A stretch of 64,000 nt of DNA from a bacterium YEK0313 (GCA_000751295.2 CCMO02000001.1:496001-560000); one strand, 5' to 3'; positions 25,021 through 34,072 are shown, counted from the stretch's first letter. Numbers and translations: made by a program. Notes: a model not told the origin generated them from the sequence alone.

Positions 25021-27225
25021 TCACCCGGCCGGCAACGCCAGGAACCGCCTGAGCACGTTGTCGAGAATGCGCGAGACGTCGTTGTCGTCGCCGTTGTGGC
25101 AGAGGCTGCCGATGAAGGTGATGGATCCCGAGGCGAAGAAGGCGCCCTCGCCGGGCGGCATGCCCACCACCATATGCGCCTCGACGCGCGGGCTGGCGGT
25201 GAGCGCCAGCGTATGGGTCAGGATCTCCTCCGGCGCGAGCTGGAAGCTCGGGCCGTGGCCTTCCGACCGCGCCACGACCACCGTCCCCGGCGGCGTGCCG
25301 AGCGTCTCGGCGACCTGGTCGAGCTCGAAGCCGGCGGCGCCGCCGCCGAACAGGCCGTAGTCGCCGATGACCTCGCCGCCGACGCCCTCGAACAGCCAGG
25401 CGAGATCGGCGTGCCGGGAGTCCGGGGTGCGCCGATAGAACGAGCCTTCGTAGAGGCCCTGAATGGCGAAGCCAATGCCGGCGAGCATCTGCGGCGCCCG
25501 GTCGTTGCGCCGCCAGAGCCCGCCATAGGCGCCGTCGAGCTGCTGGTAATATTCGCCGACCCGGCAGGCCCAGGCGCGGATGCCGCTCTCCGCCCGCCGG
25601 ATCTCGATCACATGAGGCAGGTCGCCGCGCCGTCCGATCCGCCAGTAGAAGCCGTTGCCGCCGAGATAGACGAAGTGCCCGCCGGCCTCGCGATAATCCT
25701 GCAGGGCGTTGAGCGACCGCGCCGTGTGATATTCCGGATGGCTGCCGGTGACGACGATCCTGTAGTCCGAGATCGCCGCGACGCCCTCGTCGTCGAGGTC
25801 CTCGTCCGTGACGAGATCGAATTCGTAGCCCTGCCGGTGCAGCCAGGCGACGAGATGGGTGTCGGCGGGAAAATGCCTGAGCCCCGAGCCCCGCTGGTCC
25901 TCGAAGGTGAGATAGCCGGGCCGCATGGTCAGGATCGGGCGAAGCCGCGACGACAGCGAGATACCAGACCCGTCGGAATGATAATTGTAGGTGGAGAGCG
26001 CGAAGTCGCCGACCTCGTCTGGGTTCCAGGGATAGGCGCCCCAGGCGGCCGCCCGCTCCTTCAGGCCGCCCCTGAAATTGCCGCGCGCATGATTGGCATA
26101 GGCCAGATAGGTGAAGGTCGAGACCAGCACCGCGATCGGCTTCCTGCGCCCCCCGCGCGGCGGCAGGACGAAGAACGGGATCGTATCCTTGCCCCCGTCG
26201 TTCTCGACCTCGACCGCATAGATGCCGCTTTCGAGGTCGGGAGGAATGGTGAAGCTGAGGCCCGGCTCCCATCGGCAGTCAGCGAGGTCGTCGTCGTGAA
26301 AGTGGATCGCGCCGTAGTGCTCCGGCGCGTGGCGCCAGCAGAACTCGCTGCCGTCCCAGTTCGAGCCGCGCACCGCGCGGGTCGGCACGTTGATCAGGAC
26401 GCCGTCGCGCTGGCCGCACCGCTCGGGGAAGGTCTGCCGGTCGATCGCCGCGGAAAAATCCCACTGCGCCAGGGCATCCCGGCCCTGCACGCCGAGCGCG
26501 CCGCCGGTTTCGGCGAGCCTCGGCTCGTCGCCGCGGCAGAGCGCCGGCGCCTCGATCTGGCCGTTGAAGCTCGCCGTCGGGCGGCCCGCCCAGATCGCCG
26601 CGAAAACGGCCTGCGTCCAGTCGCCGCCGGCAACCGCGTCCGGCAGCTGCAGCACCTGCCGCCGGACCGGCCCCATGCCGCGCCGCGGGTCGAGCCGGGC
26701 GGTTTCGACGATCGCGGCGGAGCGTCCGGGCGCAAAACCCAGCCCGACCGCCTGCCAGGCGCCGATCTCGATGTCGAGCCCGGTGTCGACGCGGCTCTCC
26801 AGCCCCTGTCGGCGGGTGGCGAGCACCAGACGGCCGCCTTCGAGCCCGAGTGCGAAGACGCTGTCCCCGCCATCGTCCTGCAGCGCGGCGACGCTCCGCC
26901 AATCGCCGTCGAGACGGGTCGGCCGGACATTGAGCACGAGCGCCATGGCGTCATCGGCGAGCGCCGGCAGGGGCGCCAGGGCGCAGGAGCCGATCGGCAC
27001 GGGCTGGGCCTTGCCGGCATGGCGTCCGTCGATGGTGCTGGGAACGGGATCGATCCTGAGCCCGGGCCCGGCGGGGTTGGGATCGCCGCAGATGATCCGG
27101 ACCAGGCGGGCGTCGAACGGGCGGTCGCCGGCGGAGCTGACGTGGAAGGCGATCGTGTCGCCGGGGCGCCCGCGCAGCGGGTCGCAATAGCCGAGAATGG
27201 GGGGCAGCATGGGGGTATCCATCAT
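25021..27225 (-). CDS. N,N-dimethylformamidase large-subunit homologue
   Basis: A 734-residue protein of the DmfA2-like family. The N-terminal half contains jelly-roll/Ig-like beta domains. The C-terminal catalytic region has the conserved STFTYLAYANHA (367-379), STYNYHSDGSGIS (411-423) and SHPEYH (495-500). In Paracoccus DMFase the mononuclear iron is held by two tyrosines and a glutamate, with a histidine two residues before the glutamate; Y373/376, Y413/415, H496 and E498 fit that pattern (inferred). Characterised DMFases also need a small subunit of about 130 residues; none is seen here. It is the last gene after a Liv-type ABC importer, suggesting hydrolysis of an imported amide. Confidence 0.85.
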   Translation of the reverse strand: MMDTPMLPPILGYCDPLRGRPGDTIAFHVSSAGDRPFDARLVRIICGDPNPAGPGLRIDPVPSTIDGRHAGKAQPVPIGSCALAPLPALADDAMALVLNVRPTRLDGDWRSVAALQDDGGDSVFALGLEGGRLVLATRRQGLESRVDTGLDIEIGAWQAVGLGFAPGRSAAIVETARLDPRRGMGPVRRQVLQLPDAVAGGDWTQAVFAAIWAGRPTASFNGQIEAPALCRGDEPRLAETGGALGVQGRDALAQWDFSAAIDRQTFPERCGQRDGVLINVPTRAVRGSNWDGSEFCWRHAPEHYGAIHFHDDDLADCRWEPGLSFTIPPDLESGIYAVEVENDGGKDTIPFFVLPPRGGRRKPIAVLVSTFTYLAYANHARGNFRGGLKERAAAWGAYPWNPDEVGDFALSTYNYHSDGSGISLSSRLRPILTMRPGYLTFEDQRGSGLRHFPADTHLVAWLHRQGYEFDLVTDEDLDDEGVAAISDYRIVVTGSHPEYHTARSLNALQDYREAGGHFVYLGGNGFYWRIGRRGDLPHVIEIRRAESGIRAWACRVGEYYQQLDGAYGGLWRRNDRAPQMLAGIGFAIQGLYEGSFYRRTPDSRHADLAWLFEGVGGEVIGDYGLFGGGAAGFELDQVAETLGTPPGTVVVARSEGHGPSFQLAPEEILTHTLALTASPRVEAHMVVGMPPGEGAFFASGSITFIGSLCHNGDDNDVSRILDNVLRRFLALPAG

Positions 27226-27267
27226 GTCGGGTCCGGCGCCTCGCGCCGGGCACCGGGTTGACTGCGT

Positions 27268-27978
27268 CTAGTGGACGGCGAGATAGCGTTCGATGCGGGC
27301 GGCGTCCCGGCGCCCTTCCTCGGCGGTCAGGCTGTCGACCACCGCGCCGTTCTCCAGGACGATAATCCGGTCGGCGATGGCGAGCGCGAAGGCGAGGTTC
27401 TGCTCGACCAGGACGATGGAGAGCTTTTCGCCGCGCAGCTCCGTCAGGACCCGCGCCACCGACTTGACCACGACCGGGGCGAGCCCCTGCGAGGGTTCGT
27501 CGAGCAGAAGCAGCCGTGGCCCTGGAGCGAGGCCGCGGCCGATCACCATCATCTGCTGTTGGCCGCCGGAAAGCTGCGCGCCGCGCCGCCGGGTCAGGCC
27601 GCTGAGTTCGGGGAACCAGCCGAGAAAACGCTCCAGCGTGAACGGGGAACCGGCCCGGTAGCCCAGCATGATGTTCTCTTCCACCGTCAGGAGCGAAAAG
27701 GCATCGCGGGTTTCCGGCACATAGCTGATGCCCTGCCGGGCGATCCGGTGCGGCTTCTCACCGCTGATCAGCCGACCTTCGAAACGGACCGTGCCCTGGC
27801 CGGGCGCGTTGAAACCCATGATGGTCCTGAGCGTCGTGGTCTTGCCCGCGCCGTTGCGGCCGAGGACGGCGACGACCTCGCTCGCGCCGACGGAAAAGCT
27901 GACGCCGAACAAGGCCTGGCTGCGGCCGTAGAAGGCGTCGACGCCGGCAAGGTCGAGCAGTCGGGGTTCAGCCTCCAA
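27268..27978 (-). CDS. livF: Branched-chain-type ABC importer ATPase, LivF
   Basis: A 236-residue ATPase with Walker A GRNGAGKTT, signature LSGGQQQ, Walker B LLLDEPSQGLAP and the LivF-type SIVLVEQN. The best start is TTG at 27978: it has a perfect AGGAGG six bases upstream and overlaps the livG stop, giving the usual LivF length. An in-frame ATG at 28029 lies inside livG without a ribosome site. It pairs with LivG to energise LivH/LivM. Confidence 0.92.
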   Translation of the reverse strand: MEAEPRLLDLAGVDAFYGRSQALFGVSFSVGASEVVAVLGRNGAGKTTTLRTIMGFNAPGQGTVRFEGRLISGEKPHRIARQGISYVPETRDAFSLLTVEENIMLGYRAGSPFTLERFLGWFPELSGLTRRRGAQLSGGQQQMMVIGRGLAPGPRLLLLDEPSQGLAPVVVKSVARVLTELRGEKLSIVLVEQNLAFALAIADRIIVLENGAVVDSLTAEEGRRDAARIERYLAVH

Positions 27979-28744
27979 AATAGGCCTCCTGCACGGTCCT
28001 GTTGCCCTGGATGTCACGGGGGGAACCATGCGCGATCACCGCGCCGCGGTTCATCACCGAGATCTCGTCGGAGATCTCCATGACCACGCCCATATTGTGC
28101 TCGATCATGACGATGGTGAACTCGCCCTTGAGCGCCGCGATCACCCGCTTCACCTTCTCCGTCTCCTGGCGCGACAGGCCGGCCGTCGGCTCGTCGAGCA
28201 GGATGATCCGCGGCTCGGAGGCGAGCGTCACGGCGATCTCCAGAAGCCGCTGGTCGCCATAGGAGAGCTCCCTGGTCGGCACATCGGCGAAGTGCATCAG
28301 CCCGAGCCGGGCGAGGTAGGTCTCGGCATGGGCCCGCACGGCGGCATCGCGCCCGGCGCGGCGCCAGAACACGAAGGCGCCGCCGGCGAGCGCCCGGTAG
28401 GACGCGACCCAGACATTTTCCCGCGCGGTCATGTCGAGATAGACGCTCGATATCTGATAGGAGCGAGACAGGCCCCGGCGCGCGATCTGATGCGGCGCGA
28501 GCCGGGTGACGTCGGCGCCCTCCAGCCGGACGACGCCCGCATCCGGGCTGAGGTCCTTGGTGAGCAGGTTGAAGAGCGTGGTCTTGCCCGCCCCGTTCGG
28601 CCCGAGAATGCTGTGCAGGCGCCCCGCGGCGAAGGCCATGGAGACGTTGTTCACCGCGACATTGCCGCCGAAGCTCTTGGCGAGGCTTTCGCCGGCCAGA
28701 ACCACCCGGCTCGCGCGAGGCGTGATGTCGGCCGCGCGCGTCAT
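27968..28744 (-). CDS. livG: Branched-chain-type ABC importer ATPase, LivG
   Basis: A 258-residue ATPase with Walker A GPNGAGKTT, signature LSYGDQR, Walker B ILLDEPTAGLS and the LivG-type IVMIEHNMGVVM. The start codon overlaps the livM stop as ATGA, and the stop overlaps the livF start, indicating translational coupling. Part of the 31889-25021 operon. Confidence 0.94.
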   Translation of the reverse strand: MTRAADITPRASRVVLAGESLAKSFGGNVAVNNVSMAFAAGRLHSILGPNGAGKTTLFNLLTKDLSPDAGVVRLEGADVTRLAPHQIARRGLSRSYQISSVYLDMTARENVWVASYRALAGGAFVFWRRAGRDAAVRAHAETYLARLGLMHFADVPTRELSYGDQRLLEIAVTLASEPRIILLDEPTAGLSRQETEKVKRVIAALKGEFTIVMIEHNMGVVMEISDEISVMNRGAVIAHGSPRDIQGNRTVQEAYFGG

Positions 28745-29763
28745 GGCCGGCTCCACACGCGTCGGGCCGCCTGCCGCGCCCGCCCGGCGAGATCGAGCAC
28801 GCCGCCCGGCAGGAACAGCATGACGACGATGACGAACAGGCCGAGCAGCAGCGGCCAGCGCGCCCAGACGAGGCTGAAGAGGCCCTGCAGCCAGATGAAG
28901 ATCGCCGCACCGATGACCGGGCCCAGCATAGAGCGGGTGCCGCCGATCAGCACCATGAAGACGACATAGGCTGACGAGACCCAATGGACGGAATCGATCG
29001 GCATGATCCGGTAGAGCATGCCGAACAGCGCGCCGGCGATGCCGGCGATCGCCCCGGCCAGAACGAAGGCCAGGAGCTGGGCCTGATGCACGGGATAGCC
29101 GAGCGAGGCTGTGCGGCGCGGGTTCAGCCGGGCGGCCGCCAGCACCATGCCGAACGGGCTGTCGACGATGCGGCGCAGCGCGGCCATGCCGGCCAGGAAG
29201 ATCGCGGCCGCCAGCGCGTAGAAGGCCAGGTGGTTGTCGAAACCGAGCCGCCCGACGAGGGGCAGATCGAGCGGCAGGCGCTTGATGCCGGCAAGGCCGT
29301 CCTCGCCGCCCGTCACCGAATGCCAGGAATAGGCGATGTAGTAGACGAGCTGGTTGAAGGCGAAGGTCAGCATCATGAAATAGATGCCGGTACGGCGGAT
29401 GCTGAAGCCGCCGATGACGAGCGCCATGAGGCCGGCGGCCAGCGCCGCGGCCAGGAGCACGACCGGCAGCGGCGCGAGCCCGTGCACGGCAAGGTAGCCG
29501 GCGGCATAGCCGCCCACGCCGAAAAAGGCGGCCTGGCCGAAGGAATAGAGCCCGGCGGTGCCGATCAGCAGGTTGGTCGACATGGCGAACAGGCCGAAGA
29601 TGACGATCTCGGTCGCGATGTTCACCGGGATTGCGAAGGGCAGCAGCGCGACGGCGGCAACCAGTGCCAGGCTCTTGGCGATGCCGGCGGCGCGCGGCGC
29701 GCCGCTCGTCGCCGCGGCGGGGCCGCCGGTGAGAACGGCTGCGGATTCGTGCTCTGAGGCCAT
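28741..29763 (-). CDS. livM: Branched-chain-type ABC importer permease, LivM
   Basis: A 340-residue inner-membrane permease with about eight hydrophobic segments and the conserved TNLLIGTAGLYSFGQAAFFGVGGYA region characteristic of LivM. Follows livH by three bases and overlaps livG by four. The N-terminal 25 residues are Ala-rich and polar. The complex probably imports an amide or amino-acid-like substrate, judged from the downstream dimethylformamidase homologue. Confidence 0.93.
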   Translation of the reverse strand: MASEHESAAVLTGGPAAATSGAPRAAGIAKSLALVAAVALLPFAIPVNIATEIVIFGLFAMSTNLLIGTAGLYSFGQAAFFGVGGYAAGYLAVHGLAPLPVVLLAAALAAGLMALVIGGFSIRRTGIYFMMLTFAFNQLVYYIAYSWHSVTGGEDGLAGIKRLPLDLPLVGRLGFDNHLAFYALAAAIFLAGMAALRRIVDSPFGMVLAAARLNPRRTASLGYPVHQAQLLAFVLAGAIAGIAGALFGMLYRIMPIDSVHWVSSAYVVFMVLIGGTRSMLGPVIGAAIFIWLQGLFSLVWARWPLLLGLFVIVVMLFLPGGVLDLAGRARQAARRVWSRP

Positions 29764-29766
29764 GGA

Positions 29767-30627
29767 TCAGCGCTCGCCGAACAGGCCTTGCGGCCGGATG
29801 AGAAGGATCGCGATCATCGCGACATAGATGACGACGGTGCTGGCGGAGGGCGCGATGACCGTCATCAGGCTCTGCACGATGCCGACAAGGACGCCTGCGA
29901 CGATGGCGCCGTAGAGCGAGCCGAGCCCGCCGATCACCAGCACGACGAAGGCGAGCGCGGTCATGTCGCCGCCCATGGTCGAGGTCGCGCCCATCAGCGG
30001 CAGGGCCAGGGCGCCGGCAAGGCCGGCAAGCCCGGTACCCAGCGCCATGCCGAAGGCCAAAAGGAGATCGACATTGATGCCGAGCGCCTGGGCCATGTCC
30101 GGCTTGTCGATGCCGGCCCGGATCGTCGCACCGAGCCTCGTCCGCTCGATCAGCAGCCAGACCGAGGAGATGACGAGCGCGGAAACGATGCTGGCGAAAA
30201 GGATGTAGCGCGGCACCAGGGTGAAGCCGAGATCGACCGCGCCCGACAGCAGCGGCGGCGGTGCGGCGCTGAGCCCGATCGTGCCCCAGCCGATCAGCAG
30301 GCACTGCTCGATGACCAGGGCGGCGCCGAACAGGATGATCAGTTGCGGCAGGTAGTCGCCGTCCTTCACCCGCCTGAGCACGAGCCGGTCGAAGACCAGG
30401 CCGACGGCCGCGCTGCCCGCCCCGGCCAGAACCAGCGCGAGCGGAAAGGGCAGGCCCGCCTTGATCATCGAATAGCAGAGATAGGCGCCGAGCGCGTAGA
30501 AGGCGCCATGCGCGAAATTGGGGATGTTGAGCAGGCCCTTGATGATCGACAGGCCGAACGCCATCAGCGCATAGATCATGCCGATGGCGATGCCGTTGAC
30601 CAGTTGGGCGAGGATGAGCCAGGTCAT
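29767..30627 (-). CDS. livH: Branched-chain-type ABC importer permease, LivH
   Basis: A 286-residue inner-membrane permease. The N-terminal GIAIGMIYALMAFGLSIIKG and NFAHGAFYALGAY are diagnostic of LivH. It lies 35 bases after the binding-protein gene and is followed immediately by livM. The urea/amide-importer (UrtB) and Liv families are close relatives, so substrate cannot be assigned from the permease alone. Confidence 0.93.
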   Translation of the reverse strand: MTWLILAQLVNGIAIGMIYALMAFGLSIIKGLLNIPNFAHGAFYALGAYLCYSMIKAGLPFPLALVLAGAGSAAVGLVFDRLVLRRVKDGDYLPQLIILFGAALVIEQCLLIGWGTIGLSAAPPPLLSGAVDLGFTLVPRYILFASIVSALVISSVWLLIERTRLGATIRAGIDKPDMAQALGINVDLLLAFGMALGTGLAGLAGALALPLMGATSTMGGDMTALAFVVLVIGGLGSLYGAIVAGVLVGIVQSLMTVIAPSASTVVIYVAMIAILLIRPQGLFGER

Positions 30628-30662
30628 CGGTGCGTCCCGTTGCGGCGGCAGGATGGCCCGGC

Positions 30663-31889
30663 TCAGAGCGCCGGCATGGTCTTGCAGGCGTTGAGCGCGG
30701 CCGGCTGCGTCTGCGTGCTGGTCGCGACGATTTCGGCGAAATCGGCTGCTCCCTTCATCTCGGCCGCCGCCTTGCAGCGCACGACGAAATAGGGCCGCAC
30801 CGTCTGATGGGTGGCCGGGTCGACCGACATGGGCCCGAGCACGCCGTCCCAGCGCATGGTTTCGAGCGCCTGCACGACGGCGCCGACCTCCACCGACTTG
30901 GCCGCATCCATGGCGAGCAGCAGCGAGCGCACGGTGTCGTAGCCATAGGCCGCAGCATAGCCCGGCAGGCCGCGATGACGCTCACGATAGAGCGCGACGA
31001 ACTCCTTGTTCGCGGGCGTGTCGATGTCGGGATAGTAGTTCTGGCCGAGGATCATGCCGGCGCGCATTTCGGGGGCGAGCTCGGGCAGTTGGTCGACCTC
31101 GAGGGTCCACGGCCCGACCACGCTGATGCTGCCGGCGCCGAAGCTGGAGAACTGGCGGATGGCGGTCACCGCATCGGCGCCGGCCGTGTTGAGGAACAGG
31201 ATGTCCGGGCGCGCGGTCACCACCTTGGTCAGATAGGCGGTGAACTGCCGCTCGCCGAGCGGATGATTGTCGTTGCCGACCAGCTCGAAGCCGAGCTCGG
31301 CGGCGACGACCTGCGTATATTTCAGGAGCGCGTGGCCGAAGACGTAGTCGGCGCTGAGGCTGTAGATCTTCTTCTTGTCCGGAAACGCCTTGCGGACATG
31401 TTCGAGCGTCGCGCGCACGGCCGTATAGGGATGGGCCGACCACTGGAAGGTGTAGCGGCCGCAGCGCGAGCCGGTGAAATCCTCCGAGCCGCCGGCGGCG
31501 TATTGCAGGAGCTTCTCGCGCTGGGCGACTTCGGATTCGGCAAGCCCGACGGCGCTCGAATAGGCGCCGAGGAAGAAGCGCATGCCGTCGCTGGCGGCCG
31601 CCTCCTGCACGCGCCTGACGCCGACCGCCGGCCGGCCCTCGTCGTCGCGCGTGATCAGCCTGACCGGCTGGCCGAGGATTTGGCCGCCGCGCGCCGCGAC
31701 CGCGAGCGCCGCGCCCTGCCCGATCAGTTCGCCGGCGAAGGCGAAGGTGCCGGTGCTCGGGGTGATGAGACCGATCGTGACCGGCCTGCCCGCGGCGGCG
31801 CCCTGCCCCCATGCGAACCCGATCGACGAGGCGGCCAGGGCCGGGCCCGCCGACGCCAGGACGGTGCGGCGCGAAATGGTCGATGCCAT
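30663..31889 (-). CDS. ABC importer substrate-binding protein (LivK/AmiC type, Tat signal)
   Basis: A 408-residue type-I periplasmic binding protein. The N-terminus has a Tat-like signal (STISRRTVLASAG), and the mature domain begins VTIGLITPSTGTFAFAGE. The fold class includes LivK, the amide sensor AmiC and urea-binding UrtA. The start at 31889 has GGGAAG upstream. It is the first gene of a six-gene operon ending with the dimethylformamidase homologue, and is divergent from a TetR gene whose operator lies in the shared gap. Confidence 0.92.
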   Translation of the reverse strand: MASTISRRTVLASAGPALAASSIGFAWGQGAAAGRPVTIGLITPSTGTFAFAGELIGQGAALAVAARGGQILGQPVRLITRDDEGRPAVGVRRVQEAAASDGMRFFLGAYSSAVGLAESEVAQREKLLQYAAGGSEDFTGSRCGRYTFQWSAHPYTAVRATLEHVRKAFPDKKKIYSLSADYVFGHALLKYTQVVAAELGFELVGNDNHPLGERQFTAYLTKVVTARPDILFLNTAGADAVTAIRQFSSFGAGSISVVGPWTLEVDQLPELAPEMRAGMILGQNYYPDIDTPANKEFVALYRERHRGLPGYAAAYGYDTVRSLLLAMDAAKSVEVGAVVQALETMRWDGVLGPMSVDPATHQTVRPYFVVRCKAAAEMKGAADFAEIVATSTQTQPAALNACKTMPAL

Positions 31890-32034
31890 GCTTCTTCCCC
31901 CTTGGTCTTGGCGGAGCCTCCGAAGGGCGGGCGCGACAAGGCCTGTTCCGCAAGCGTTGCGCTTGCGGCCCTGCCTTCGATGCGACATCCCTTTCGCCGG
32001 GCTCCGTTTGATTTTCGTTGGTCAGACAAATACA

Positions 32035-32052
32035 ATACGCACCGTTGCGTAT
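32035..32052. promoter_or_regulatory. Palindromic TetR operator
   Basis: ATACGCA-CCGT-TGCGTAT, a perfect 7-bp inverted repeat in the gap between the Liv/amidase operon and the divergent TetR gene. Its right arm overlaps an in-frame ATG at 32051, so the operator location argues for translation from the GTG at 32072. Confidence 0.72.
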
Positions 32053-32071
32053 GTCAATAAGGAAAAAGAGT

Positions 32072-32671
32072 GTGACTGAGATGGTTTCCGTCCGTGCCGG
32101 CCGGCCGCGCGATCAGGCGGTCAATCGCGCCATCCTCGACGCAGCCCGCGATCTGATCGCGGAACAGGGGTACGGCAGCTTCTCGATCGAGGCGGTGGCG
32201 GCGCGCGCATCGGTCGCCAAGCAGTCGATCTACCGGCGCTGGGCCTCGCGCGGGGCGCTGCTGATCGACGTCTATATGGACGGCCTGGAAAGTGCGCGGC
32301 CGCTTCCCGGCACCGGCTTCGGACCGGACTTCAAGGCCCTGATGAGCCAGACCGTGGAGCGGCAGCGCGCCGGCGCCTATGCCAATGTGCTGAAAGGTCT
32401 GATGATCGAGGCGCAGAGCGATGCCGACCTGCGCGCGCTGTTCATCGCCAAGATCGTCGCGCCCCGGCGGGAGACGCTGCGCCGCGTCCTCGTGCAGGGC
32501 AAGGAGACCGGCGAGCTGCCTGATGGCCTCGACGTCGAGATGATGCTCGACATGACCTTCGGCGCCGTCTGGTTCTACATGATCGCGACGACCGAAGGCA
32601 TCCAGAGCGACTTTCCCGAACGGGCTCTCGGCGTCTTCGAAACGCTGATGGCCGCGCGCTCCGGCGACTGA
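32072..32671 (+). CDS. TetR-family repressor of the Liv/amidase operon
   Basis: A 199-residue regulator with the TetR helix-turn-helix at about residues 12-58 (ILDAARDLIAEQGYGSFSIEAVAARASVAKQSIYRRW) and an all-helical ligand domain. The GTG start at 32072 has AAGGA eight bases upstream; the ATG at 32051 lies inside the operator palindrome. It is divergent from the ABC importer/amidase operon and probably represses it until an amide-type effector binds. Confidence 0.85.
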   Translation: MTEMVSVRAGRPRDQAVNRAILDAARDLIAEQGYGSFSIEAVAARASVAKQSIYRRWASRGALLIDVYMDGLESARPLPGTGFGPDFKALMSQTVERQRAGAYANVLKGLMIEAQSDADLRALFIAKIVAPRRETLRRVLVQGKETGELPDGLDVEMMLDMTFGAVWFYMIATTEGIQSDFPERALGVFETLMAARSGD

Positions 32672-32739
32672 AGCGGCGCGCGGCGCGACATCGGACATGC
32701 CGGAAACAATGTCGGACGTGTCCGCGAAACCGTGCCAGA

Positions 32740-33486
32740 TCAGCTGGCCGGCATTGCGCCGGTCACATCCGGCTCCTTCAGGACTTCGCTCGCCTCGAGA
32801 TCGACGCCCCAGGCCAGGCGTTCCATGCCGCGCTGCAGCCGCGGGCGCGCCGCGAGCCGCGCCATCCAGGCGGCGACGTTCGGGTTGTCGTCGTCGATCG
32901 AGGGCTGGCGGACGCGAAATCCCGGCCAGATGCTCTCGAACCAGGCATAGGTGGCGAAATCGGCAATGCTGAGCTCGCCGGCGATGAAATCCTGTCCGGC
33001 AAGCTGGGCTTCGAGCACGGAGACCAGGCGCGTCGCCTCCTGCATGAAGCGCCTGAGCGGATAGGGATAGACCTCCGGCGCCATGGTCGCGCGGAGATAG
33101 CCGTTGACGCGCGGGCTGTCGGGATCGGTCGCGGCGACGAAATGGGCGAGATTGCCGAATGTCGGTCCGACGCCGCTCATCTGCCACATCAGCCAGTGCA
33201 GGACGCGGTAGCGGTCGGGACCGGAGGGCGGCAGGAACCGGCCCGTCTTCTCCGCGAGATAGACGAGGATCGCGCCGCTCTCGGCGACCACGACCCGGCC
33301 GCCCGGTCCGTCGGGATCGATCACAGCGGGGATGCGGCCATTGGGGTTGATGCGGAGGAAGTCCGGCTCCTTCTGCCGGTTCTTCAGAAGGTTGACCGGC
33401 TTGATCGCATAGGCGAGCGCGCACTCCTCCAGCATGACGGAGACCTTGCGCGCGTTCTGTGTGCTCCAGGTGTAGAATTCGATCAT
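32740..33486 (-). CDS. Glutathione S-transferase family protein (nu-class/YfcG-like)
   Basis: A 248-residue protein with a thioredoxin-fold N-terminal domain (FYTWSTQNARKVSVMLEE, then NPNGRIPAVID and ESGAILVYLAEK) and an all-helical C-terminal domain from about residue 90. The TxN start of the active site and the NPNGRIP cis-proline loop match the YfcG/Ure2p-like nu class, which act as glutathione-dependent disulfide reductases. The start at 33486 removes an unlikely 52-residue extension. It follows the NTF2-like gene by 10 bases, forming a two-gene unit divergent from a GlxA-type regulator. Confidence 0.88.
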   Translation of the reverse strand: MIEFYTWSTQNARKVSVMLEECALAYAIKPVNLLKNRQKEPDFLRINPNGRIPAVIDPDGPGGRVVVAESGAILVYLAEKTGRFLPPSGPDRYRVLHWLMWQMSGVGPTFGNLAHFVAATDPDSPRVNGYLRATMAPEVYPYPLRRFMQEATRLVSVLEAQLAGQDFIAGELSIADFATYAWFESIWPGFRVRQPSIDDDNPNVAAWMARLAARPRLQRGMERLAWGVDLEASEVLKEPDVTGAMPAS

Positions 33487-33496
33487 CGGTCTGGCC

Positions 33497-33979
33497 TCAC
33501 GCCTGCGTGGGAAAAAACGCATCGGCCGAGACGCCCGACTGGCGGCAAAGGCTGGCGAGATCGAAGTTGAAACTCTCCCAGACGACACAGCCGTCGCGGA
33601 ACCGGAAGAGGATGAAGACCGGCACGACGGCGCGCCGGCCATTGGGCGTCTGCCCGCCCGGACGCCCCGCCAAGGTCAGGTGGATCGTGCCCCAGGCGAC
33701 CAGCGTCTCGCCGCTGACGGCATGCCCCTCGAGCGTCACGGCATAATCCGGGAACAGGGAAAAGAAGCGCACGAGACCGGCGCGGATCTCGGCGGCGCCC
33801 TCGCGCGGCGGCCCGAGGGGCGGCGCCACGAGCACGCCCTCAGGGTGATAGATGCGCATCGCCGCCTCGATGTCCTGACGGCTCTTGGCGGTGGCGAGCG
33901 CGTCGACGATCCCAGCCATTTCGACGGGATCGGTGATCGCCGCGCGGACCGCCGGCACGGGTTTGACGGTGGCTGTCAT
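33497..33979 (-). CDS. NTF2-like/SnoaL-type polyketide-cyclase-fold protein
   Basis: A 160-residue protein of the nuclear-transport-factor-2-like superfamily. It shows the usual DIEAAMRIYHPEGVL helix-strand, FSLFPDY strand and GTIHLTLAG/VPVFILFRFRDG sheet strands. Members include SnoaL cyclases, ketosteroid isomerase-like enzymes and many ligand-binding proteins. The ribosome site AAGGAGAG is strong. It is the first gene of a unit with the GST at 32740 and faces a GlxA-type regulator; the substrate is unknown. Confidence 0.85.
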   Translation of the reverse strand: MTATVKPVPAVRAAITDPVEMAGIVDALATAKSRQDIEAAMRIYHPEGVLVAPPLGPPREGAAEIRAGLVRFFSLFPDYAVTLEGHAVSGETLVAWGTIHLTLAGRPGGQTPNGRRAVVPVFILFRFRDGCVVWESFNFDLASLCRQSGVSADAFFPTQA

Positions 33980-34035
33980 GGGTCTCTCCTTTCAGGCTGG
34001 AGCGCAGCTTGACAGGAGATGCCCCGGGCCAGACA

Positions 34036-34072
34036 GTGTCCCAAATGACATATGATGTGCGAAATGGGACAC
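34036..34072. promoter_or_regulatory. 8-bp inverted repeat in the divergent GlxA/NTF2 gap
   Basis: GTGTCCCA at 34036-34043 and its exact complement TGGGACAC at 34065-34072, centre to centre 29 bp. The right arm ends four bases before the start codon of the AraC-type gene. It is a likely regulator site for control of both divergent genes. Confidence 0.5.
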
